From: a candidate division WOR-3 bacterium
GTDB taxonomy: Bacteria > Hydrothermota > Tepidihabitantia > Tepidihabitantales > Tepidihabitantaceae
NCBI GenBank assembly: GCA_024653355.1
Contig: JANLFQ010000001.1
Coordinates: 952,576 to 1,016,575, forward strand
Reading direction: 5' to 3'
DNA: 64,000 bases
The position numbers and the translations under genes were made by a program. The stretch's first letter is position 1; each line of letters starts with the position of its first letter. Below are positions 26,740-33,139 of this stretch, piece by piece. The notes beneath the pieces are model-generated. The model did not search any database and was not told the origin of the DNA. It was given only the letters and a program-made list of their open reading frames with translations.

Positions 26740-29700
26740 TCAGTTCTGCGCCCTCTGTTCGGGCGCCTTATTATCCTTTGCCCGATATTCAGCGAGACTC
26801 ACCGCAACAACTTTAGACACACCCGGCACTTCCGCGGTCACACCGAGCAGCACATCAGCCCGTTCCACCGTGGCACGGTTGTGGGTTATCACAATCACCT
26901 GAGTTCGCTCCGAGAGCCGTTTCAGGTAATCGGCAAATCGCGCAACATTGACATCGTCCAGCGGTGCGTCAACCTCGTCAAGAAAACAGAACGGCGCCGG
27001 CTTCACCTGATAAAAGGCAAAGAGCAACGAGACCGCGAGCAGTGCTTTCTCTCCGTCGGAAAGTTGTTCCAGCCGTTTCGGGTTCTTGCCCCGGGGCTTG
27101 GCGATTATCGCCACCTCCGACTCCAGCGGATTGCTGTCATTGACGAGAATCAGGTCCGCTTCCCCCTCCAGAAACAGCTCCTTAAAAATCTTCTGGAACT
27201 CAGTCCGTACCTCCTGGTAAGTTGCGATGAACTGCTCGCGGGCATGGCGGTCAATCTCAAGCAGAGCCTGCTGCAGATTTTCCCGTGCCTGCATCACATC
27301 GTTGCGCTGAAACAAAAGCCGCTCCAGGTCCTTTCGTTCCTCTTCATACTCGGTGAGCGCCAGCGGATTGACCTGTCCCAGCGCCTCAATTCGGTGCCGG
27401 ACCTTCTGCAGCCTTTCTTCAAACCCCTCAACCGCTTCGGGCACAAATGTGGTAATGTCCGTCTGATAACTGGTCTGCGCCTCTTCAACCACCGTTTTAA
27501 TCCTCGACTCCAACTCGGCAATCCGCAGCCGCCGCTCAAAAAGCACCCGTTGGTTCTGCTCCTGATGCTGGCGCAACTCGGCGATATTTTTCTCCAGCGC
27601 CTCCTCAGCCCGGGCAATTTCCTGGGTGCTGAAACTTTCCAGTTCCTGTTCCAGCGCCTGCAGTTCACGCCGCAGCCTTTCTATCGTCTCCTGCCGCTCT
27701 TGCTCTTTTACCGCGGCACTTTTCCTCTTCGCTTCGGCGCCTTCAATTATCTGCCGCGCCTCGTTAATCTGGTGCCGCTTCATCTCAATCTCCTGACGGA
27801 TGTGCCCGCTTTCCACTTCAAGACGCTCGATATGGCGTTGTTCTTCACCGACCGCCGCAAGAAGTTGTGACGCCTGCTCCAGTCCTTTTTTCACCACCGC
27901 CGTTCCCTCCCCGACAGCCTTTTCCAGCCGTTCCAGTTCTCCTTTCGCCGAACTTATTGTTTGAGAAACATTAGCCAACCGCTCGTTGATTTCTTGCATC
28001 TTTTCCGCAAGACGCTGCTGAATCCCTTCCAATCTCGCCGCCTCTTTTCTTAATCGCTCCCTATCCCTTTGTAACTCCGCCTGCAGTGTCTGGTTCATTC
28101 CCAATTTTGACTCCGCCCGTATTTGTTCCTTTTCCAAAACAACCGATTGGCTTTCTACCTCTTCCCGTTCCCTCAACAGTTGGGTTTTTCTTTGCTCCTC
28201 TGCGGTCTCCGCGGCGTTGAGTCGTTCCATCTCCTCTCTTATCTCGGTAAGACGCCGTTCCTTCTCCGCAATTTCCCGACCGAGTCCTAGCCGGCTTGCG
28301 ACCGAGCCCACAAACACCAGTCTGCCATCACCAAACCAGGCAACACCATCTTGGGTTACAAAAAACCTGTGAGGAAACTTCGCTCGCAACTCTTCCAGTG
28401 CCTGCCGGTCCTTCACCACGACAAAACTTCGCGCTATCCGGGAAAGCAGTTTTGGCGCCCCGGGTTTAATCTGGACAAAATCGGCCAGCATCCCCAGCAC
28501 CCGCTCATCTTTAATTAACCCCTCTGACTTATCATCTAACTCCGTTGCCTGCTGGTCAACGAGAAACCCGATGCGCAACTTTACCGCATTCGCTTCCAGT
28601 GTCGCCAGGTGCCGGGCGCCAACATCGGCACAAAAGATAAAATCGAGCAAAGGAAAGAACGCCGCTTCACAAGTCCGCTCCCAGCCCGGCATCGGTTCGA
28701 GAAATTTCCCTACCTCAGCGGTTTCTTCCGCACCGAAAACACCCTTCGCAACACCGGTCTCTTCCCGGGCAAACCGTGCGGCAAGTGCCGCAAGCTCTTG
28801 CTCCAGCCGCCCTTTCTCATCCTGCAGCACCATTCTTGTCTTCTTCTTTTCCTCCAGCCGGTCGTTGACCGCTTTTAGCTCGGCGCTGAGCGCTGCCACC
28901 CGGTTCTGCAAACTCCGCTTTGCCTCTCGCGCCTCCGCCACCTCGCTGTGCAATTCCGTTAACTCCTTCTCAACCTGCCCGATGCGCTCGTCCAGTAGCG
29001 TTAGTTCCTGTTTCACCCGCTCTTGCGCACCAGTCGTGTTTTCCAGTTCGGCTTCGGCTTTTGCTCGGTCATTGCGGAGTTTCTGCTCCTCCTCAAGGAG
29101 TGCTTGCAACCGCGCCCGGGCATTTCGCTCCTCCTCTTGCAACCGATACAACTGCTCTTCCTGGGCGCGGGTTTGCAATCGCGCCTTCTCCAGTTCCGCC
29201 CGTATTTCATCGAGCCGGCGATTTCGCTCCTCTAATTGCTGAACGGTCCGGGCAAAAAGTTGCTCAAGGCGCGCCCCATCCTCTTCAAGCTGTGTCTGGA
29301 TTAATCTTGCCTCTGCGGCGCGCTGATTGAGGAAAGTCAGCTCCTGCTGCTCCATCGCCGCCTCTTTTTCAATTTCGGCAATCATCTCCCGCTGCCGCTG
29401 TACCGCACCAAGTGCCCTTTCCCGGTCGCCTTCAACATCGAGCAACCGGGAATGGAGTCCGCGCAACTCCTCCTCCAGCCTTTTAATCTCTGCCAGCCGT
29501 TCCGCCTCGGACTGCTCTAACGCCGCCACTTGCGACCTTACTTGTTCCAGTTCATCGGTGAGCCGCTCATAATTTCTTTTGAGTTCAATTAACCGTAGCC
29601 CTTTTTCCTCCTCCTTCAGCCTTTGAAATGCGCGTAATTTTCCCGCCTGCCGCTGCAGGCTGCGCACAATCCGCTCCCTTTCCGCAATGATATCCTCGAG

Positions 29701-30282
29701 TCGGGTCAAATCTGCTTGCGTCAACTCCAGTTTGCGCTGACACTCCTCCTTGGCATCCCGGAACTTTGCCAGCGATGCCGCCTCCTCAAACATCTTCCGG
29801 ATATTACCGGCGATTATCTCCCTCATCTGGCGTAGGTCAAATATCGAATACGCCTTGGTACCAATACCCTGGGAAAGAAACAGGTCCTGAATATCACGCA
29901 ACCGGCAGGGTTGGCGATTCAGATAGTACTCGCTTTCCCCGGAACGGAAAAAACGCCGCCGGATTTCCACCTCGGCAAGACCCTCACCCTGCCACCAGGT
30001 GCTGCCCAACTCCGGCCGGTCTTCAGTGGAAAGCAAGAGTTTAACCTCGGCGTAGTTCACCGCCGGTGCGGTTGCCGTTCCGGCAAAAATCAAATCCTCG
30101 GTTTTCCCGCAGCGCAAAACTGAAAACGACTGCTCGCCCAGCACCCAGCGCAGCGCATCAAGGATGTTGGATTTTCCGCAGCCGTTAGGTCCGACAATAC
30201 AATTTAAGCCCGGCGCAAACCGGACAGTTGTTTTCTCCTGAAACGACTTGAAGCCAAAAATCTGCAGTTCTTTTATGTACAC
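26740..30282 (-). CDS. smc: Chromosome condensation ATPase SMC
   Basis: 1180 aa starting at GTG 30282. N-terminal Walker A 'GPNGCGKSN', two long coiled-coil arms (about 165-500 and 660-1000), a hinge at about 510-640, and C-terminal Walker B 'FCFLDEVDAPLDD'. The ABC signature reads 'QLSDGEKALLA' instead of the usual LSGGEKALTA. It organises the nucleoid with ScpA/ScpB, which are not in the window. No Shine-Dalgarno site is visible; the promoter places the transcript start about 4 nt before the GTG. ftsY follows directly. Confidence 0.97.
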   Translation of the reverse strand: MYIKELQIFGFKSFQEKTTVRFAPGLNCIVGPNGCGKSNILDALRWVLGEQSFSVLRCGKTEDLIFAGTATAPAVNYAEVKLLLSTEDRPELGSTWWQGEGLAEVEIRRRFFRSGESEYYLNRQPCRLRDIQDLFLSQGIGTKAYSIFDLRQMREIIAGNIRKMFEEAASLAKFRDAKEECQRKLELTQADLTRLEDIIAERERIVRSLQRQAGKLRAFQRLKEEEKGLRLIELKRNYERLTDELEQVRSQVAALEQSEAERLAEIKRLEEELRGLHSRLLDVEGDRERALGAVQRQREMIAEIEKEAAMEQQELTFLNQRAAEARLIQTQLEEDGARLEQLFARTVQQLEERNRRLDEIRAELEKARLQTRAQEEQLYRLQEEERNARARLQALLEEEQKLRNDRAKAEAELENTTGAQERVKQELTLLDERIGQVEKELTELHSEVAEAREAKRSLQNRVAALSAELKAVNDRLEEKKKTRMVLQDEKGRLEQELAALAARFAREETGVAKGVFGAEETAEVGKFLEPMPGWERTCEAAFFPLLDFIFCADVGARHLATLEANAVKLRIGFLVDQQATELDDKSEGLIKDERVLGMLADFVQIKPGAPKLLSRIARSFVVVKDRQALEELRAKFPHRFFVTQDGVAWFGDGRLVFVGSVASRLGLGREIAEKERRLTEIREEMERLNAAETAEEQRKTQLLREREEVESQSVVLEKEQIRAESKLGMNQTLQAELQRDRERLRKEAARLEGIQQRLAEKMQEINERLANVSQTISSAKGELERLEKAVGEGTAVVKKGLEQASQLLAAVGEEQRHIERLEVESGHIRQEIEMKRHQINEARQIIEGAEAKRKSAAVKEQERQETIERLRRELQALEQELESFSTQEIARAEEALEKNIAELRQHQEQNQRVLFERRLRIAELESRIKTVVEEAQTSYQTDITTFVPEAVEGFEERLQKVRHRIEALGQVNPLALTEYEEERKDLERLLFQRNDVMQARENLQQALLEIDRHAREQFIATYQEVRTEFQKIFKELFLEGEADLILVNDSNPLESEVAIIAKPRGKNPKRLEQLSDGEKALLAVSLLFAFYQVKPAPFCFLDEVDAPLDDVNVARFADYLKRLSERTQVIVITHNRATVERADVLLGVTAEVPGVSKVVAVSLAEYRAKDNKAPEQRAQN

Positions 30283-30320
30283 TTAACTGTAAAATATATT
30301 CTACCTTATTAATTAGTCAA
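30282..30320 (-). promoter_or_regulatory. smc promoter, near-leaderless
   Basis: -35 TTGACT (30320-30315), 16-nt spacer, -10 TATATT (30298-30293). Predicted +1 about 30286, leaving a leader of about 4 nt before GTG 30282. It begins directly after the terminator of the Spy operon. Confidence 0.6.
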
Positions 30321-30326
30321 CATAAA

Positions 30327-30354
30327 AACCGGGAGCCCACAGGGACTCCCGGTT
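30327..30354 (-). terminator. Terminator of the sigma/Spy operon
   Basis: AACCGGGAG-(10 nt containing CCC-TGT-GGG)-CTCCCGGTT, a 9-bp stem with an extra inner stem. It is followed on the minus strand by TTTTTATG. It lies 22 nt past the Spy-like gene stop. Confidence 0.85.
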
Positions 30355-30376
30355 AGACCGAGCCGAAAGGAGGCGT

Positions 30377-30928
30377 TTAGCGCTGCGGACAGCAGGGCAT
30401 CGGCATCACGCCCGGCCCATCCATCTCTTCAGTAAAATGTCGGAAATGTGCGCCGCGCCGCTTCATACCACCCATACCGCGCATCCTGCCTTGCCCCATA
30501 CCAGGTCGGAACGCCTTACGCTGTTCCGGCGTCAACAGATTGTAAATCTCAATCCGGTGGTTCACCCGTGCCAGTTCCAGTTTATTCCTCAGTTCATTAA
30601 TCTCTTTTACCTTTGCCACAATCTGCTTCGCATCAAGTTTCTCCGCCCGCCAGAGCATTGCCAGTTCCAACCTTTTAATCCTCATATCGGTTTCAAGGGG
30701 CATAACCTCTTTCAAATGCTTAATCTGTAAACTCTGAATCTGCATCCGCTGGTCATCGGTAAGGTTGGGCAAATTCAGCAACCCAAATGGCGGTAGTGCC
30801 ATTTCCGGGTTGGGTGGCACCATCGCTTGTTCGGCTGGTTCCTGCCTTTGCTCTGGTACTGCCGGCTGTGCGATTGCCCATCCGGTAATGACCAAAACAG
30901 CTAGTGCTGCTATCTTTGTTATTTTCAT
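30377..30928 (-). CDS. Spy/CpxP-like periplasmic LTxxQ protein
   Basis: 183 aa from the internal ATG at 30928, which has AGGAGGAGA just upstream; the longer frame starts inside the preceding gene. Signal peptide at residues 1-20 ('MKITKIAALAVLVITGWAIA'). Two LTxxQ motifs ('NLTDDQ', 'LLTPEQ') flank the antiparallel helices of the Spy/CpxP fold. A Gly/Met/Arg-rich tail ('GMGQGRMRGMGGMKRRG') and terminal His/Met/Cys residues could bind metal. Spy-type proteins act as periplasmic chaperones or sensors of envelope stress. Last gene of the sigma-factor operon. Confidence 0.85.
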   Translation of the reverse strand: MKITKIAALAVLVITGWAIAQPAVPEQRQEPAEQAMVPPNPEMALPPFGLLNLPNLTDDQRMQIQSLQIKHLKEVMPLETDMRIKRLELAMLWRAEKLDAKQIVAKVKEINELRNKLELARVNHRIEIYNLLTPEQRKAFRPGMGQGRMRGMGGMKRRGAHFRHFTEEMDGPGVMPMPCCPQR

Positions 30929-30945
30929 ATTCTCCTCCTGTTTTA

Positions 30946-31425
30946 TTAAAATCTTCTCGGACCTCGTCTCCATCCCGGCCGATGAAACCTTTCTCGTCGG
31001 GGCGGCGGATAAGGACCTTCCATCATTTCACAATACCGGCGCCGAACCATCTCTCGATACGGTGGGGGTAAAAGGGTTTCACTCTGCCTGCCCATTTCAA
31101 ACACCTGACGGTGCATCTCCTGATGCAAAAACCCGATTCGTTCCAGCGTCCTCTGCACCTGAACCGGGTCCGGTTTTTCCGCAAACCCCAATCGTGCCAG
31201 TTCCTGTCTTGCTTTCCAGTACTCGATGCGTAGCGAATCCATTTTAAACCGGTGCTGGTCCAGAATCGGTGCTAATCCGGGCGTTAACCGTTGGGCAAAA
31301 TAACGAAAATCGCTCCGCTGCCAGTGCCAGCGCCGGTAACGGTAATAAGCCAGTGTGCCGAACACCGCCAGATTCAGTGCCACCGAAACCGCAAGAATAA
31401 GATAAACCCAGCGCCCTTTCATCAT
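30946..31425 (-). CDS. Membrane-anchored periplasmic heavy-metal-sensor-like protein
   Basis: 159 aa. One N-terminal helix (about 6-26) could be an uncleaved anchor. A helical periplasmic domain follows, with the pattern of the Spy/metal-resistance family: 'FRYFAQRLTPGLAPILDQHR' and 'LERIGFLHQEMHRQVFEM'. The tail is rich in Pro and Arg. It overlaps the anti-sigma stop by 4 nt and overlaps the upstream part of the second Spy-like frame. With the anti-sigma gene it suggests a sensor and effector of envelope or metal stress. Confidence 0.75.
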   Translation of the reverse strand: MMKGRWVYLILAVSVALNLAVFGTLAYYRYRRWHWQRSDFRYFAQRLTPGLAPILDQHRFKMDSLRIEYWKARQELARLGFAEKPDPVQVQRTLERIGFLHQEMHRQVFEMGRQSETLLPPPYREMVRRRYCEMMEGPYPPPRRERFHRPGWRRGPRRF

Positions 31426-31871
31426 CTACCCCCTGTCAGAAACTGCTCAAACGATGGCTCGGCATTGAGTGTCGCAATTTCTTCACTGATGACACCGTTA
31501 CCCGCCAAACCCCGGCCAATAACAACCCCGAGTCCCAGACCCACCGCAATCAACAACACCGCCGCAATGCGCCAGAGAACAGATATAACCGGTCGGTAAG
31601 AGTCTTCTGTTTCCCGCAACCGGGCGATGGTTTTTGCCGTCAGATAAGACGGCATCTCTGGAGCCGGCACCGATGTCAGTAGCCTCTTCAGCGCTTTTAA
31701 CTCTTCAAACTCCCTGCGACAGGCATCGCATCGGGCAATGTGCTGCTCAACCTGTGCCAACACCGCTATCGGTGCCTCATTGTCGAGCACCAGAGATAAC
31801 ATCCTTTTAACCTTCGCACACTTCATATTCATCTTATTAGACCCCTTTCCCGGCACTTTTCCTGCGGTCAT
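31422..31871 (-). CDS. Zinc-finger anti-sigma factor
   Basis: 149 aa. The N-terminal ZAS domain has 'HIARCDACRREFEEL' (HxxxCxxC) plus an early Cys, as in RsrA/RskA/ChrR-like anti-sigmas. One membrane helix lies at about 92-112, followed by a short periplasmic tail. The ATG overlaps the sigma stop (ATGA), so the two proteins are made in step. It presumably holds the ECF sigma at the membrane until a periplasmic signal arrives. An alternative start 13 codons in (MNMKCAK) is possible. Confidence 0.85.
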   Translation of the reverse strand: MTAGKVPGKGSNKMNMKCAKVKRMLSLVLDNEAPIAVLAQVEQHIARCDACRREFEELKALKRLLTSVPAPEMPSYLTAKTIARLRETEDSYRPVISVLWRIAAVLLIAVGLGLGVVIGRGLAGNGVISEEIATLNAEPSFEQFLTGGR

Positions 31872-32419
31872 AAGATACCCTTTTTTCTTGCCGGGGTGAG
31901 AATCTGCCGCAGATTGGTTTTTGCCCGAAACAAAAGGGCATCTACCGCACGCACCGAGCGCCCCATAACCCTAGCAATCTCTTGATAACTCATCCCTTCA
32001 TAAATGTTCAGGACCAGCGCGGTCCGCTGGTCGGGCGGTAACTGAGCCAGCGCCGCTTGGATTACCTGTTCCCGGCGTTTCTGTTCAAAAACCGCAACCG
32101 GCTCAACTTTGTTTGCTGCGGGCAAAATTTCGCTCAACTCTTCTGCGGGCTTTCTCCTCTTCTTTAAATTAAAAGCAAGGTTCATTCCTATCTTAAAAAG
32201 CCAGGTTTTGAACTCACTTTTCCCTTTAAAACCGCCCAGCGCCCGCCACGCCTTGACCCACGCTTCCTGAGTCAACTCCTCAGCATCTGCCGGGTCACTG
32301 ACCATCCGGTATATAAAGGAATAGAGCGCTTGGTTGTGACGCCGGATTAGTTCGTCAAATGCGGCCAAGTCGCCGGCTTTTGCCGCTTGAACCAGTGCTT
32401 CGTTACTGTTTTTTTCCAA
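31868..32419 (-). CDS. ECF-family RNA polymerase sigma factor
   Basis: 183 aa, starting at TTG 32419. Region 2 ('DPADAEELTQEAWVKAWR') and region 4 ('LPPDQRTALVLNIYEGMSYQ', then 'EIARVMGRSVRAVDALLFRA') are clear; regions 1 and 3 are absent, as in group IV sigmas. It heads a four-gene operon with its anti-sigma and two periplasmic Spy-like proteins. The promoter (-35 TTGGGC, -10 TATATA) fits the housekeeping form and overlaps the 3' end of the preceding gene. The first base of the TTG is within one base of the predicted +1. Confidence 0.93.
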   Translation of the reverse strand: MEKNSNEALVQAAKAGDLAAFDELIRRHNQALYSFIYRMVSDPADAEELTQEAWVKAWRALGGFKGKSEFKTWLFKIGMNLAFNLKKRRKPAEELSEILPAANKVEPVAVFEQKRREQVIQAALAQLPPDQRTALVLNIYEGMSYQEIARVMGRSVRAVDALLFRAKTNLRQILTPARKKGIL

Positions 32420-32453
32420 ATATCTATATAATTAGACCCATAAATTAGCCCAA
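32417..32453 (-). promoter_or_regulatory. Promoter of the ECF sigma operon, predicted leaderless with TTG
   Basis: -35 TTGGGC (32453-32448), 17-nt spacer, -10 TATATA (32430-32425). Predicted +1 at 32418, against a TTG start codon at 32419-32417. There is no upstream ATG and no Shine-Dalgarno site. Confidence 0.55.
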
Positions 32454-33104
32454 TCCTGCATCCACATCCACCACCTTGAGAACCTCCTGCAAAAAACGCT
32501 CTTCGGGCAACGCACCCTCAAACTGATGATGCTGATTGAGCACAGTCTTGGGCACCGCCATCACCTCGTAGTAGTTCGCCAGAACCGGAAACTCCTGGGC
32601 GTCAATTGCGCTCGCTGTAATCTTATCGTTCGCCATTGCAAACCGATGGGCTAAAGAAACCATCATCGGACAGTAAGGGCAGGTCAGAGTGACAAACACA
32701 TCAATTTTAACCGGCTGGGCAATAAGGGTTAATTTCTCTTTCGTTTCCGGCTTTAGCCCGGGGTCTCTTTTCCCGACCATCTGAATCGCATTGACCAGCG
32801 AGGTGAACTCATAACCCGCAGGAACACCGTAAAACCTTATCCCGTAATCCTTCTCGCCCGCCACCACCAGCGCCGGCACCCTTTCCACCTTAAACTCCTC
32901 CACCTTCTCTTTATCAACGAGGAAGTCGTAAACTTCCAGTTTAACCTTATCCGAAAGCGCCGCGATCTCCTCTGCCAGTTGCCGGTTTTCCCGGCAGAAC
33001 TGACACTCCATCTCCTGGGTAAAAACAGTCAGCCGCACCGGATTGGTCAAATTGCTCAGCAACTGCTCAAGCTGTTTCTTCACCGAATTTTGAATCAAAC
33101 TCAT
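32445..33104 (-). CDS. Glutaredoxin-like protein disulfide oxidoreductase (PDO)
   Basis: 219 aa with two tandem thioredoxin folds. Active sites are Cys34-Cys37 ('CQFC') and Cys142-Cys145 ('CPYC'). 'KVERVPALVV' and 'VMAVPKTVL' are the cis-proline loops. PDOs are cytoplasmic disulfide-forming or -reducing enzymes typical of thermophiles, often paired with a thioredoxin reductase, which is not seen here. GGAGG lies 6 nt before the ATG. It follows the CapA-like gene by 35 nt in the same direction. Confidence 0.9.
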   Translation of the reverse strand: MSLIQNSVKKQLEQLLSNLTNPVRLTVFTQEMECQFCRENRQLAEEIAALSDKVKLEVYDFLVDKEKVEEFKVERVPALVVAGEKDYGIRFYGVPAGYEFTSLVNAIQMVGKRDPGLKPETKEKLTLIAQPVKIDVFVTLTCPYCPMMVSLAHRFAMANDKITASAIDAQEFPVLANYYEVMAVPKTVLNQHHQFEGALPEERFLQEVLKVVDVDAGLG

Positions 33105-33139
33105 AAATCCTCCGTTTTTATTAATTAGACCCTGAGCAG

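Noticed and set aside
26881-27870. 329-codon + strand frame inside smc
   Set aside because: Shadow of the coiled coil; Leu-rich composition arises from Glu/Lys/Gln codons on the opposite strand.
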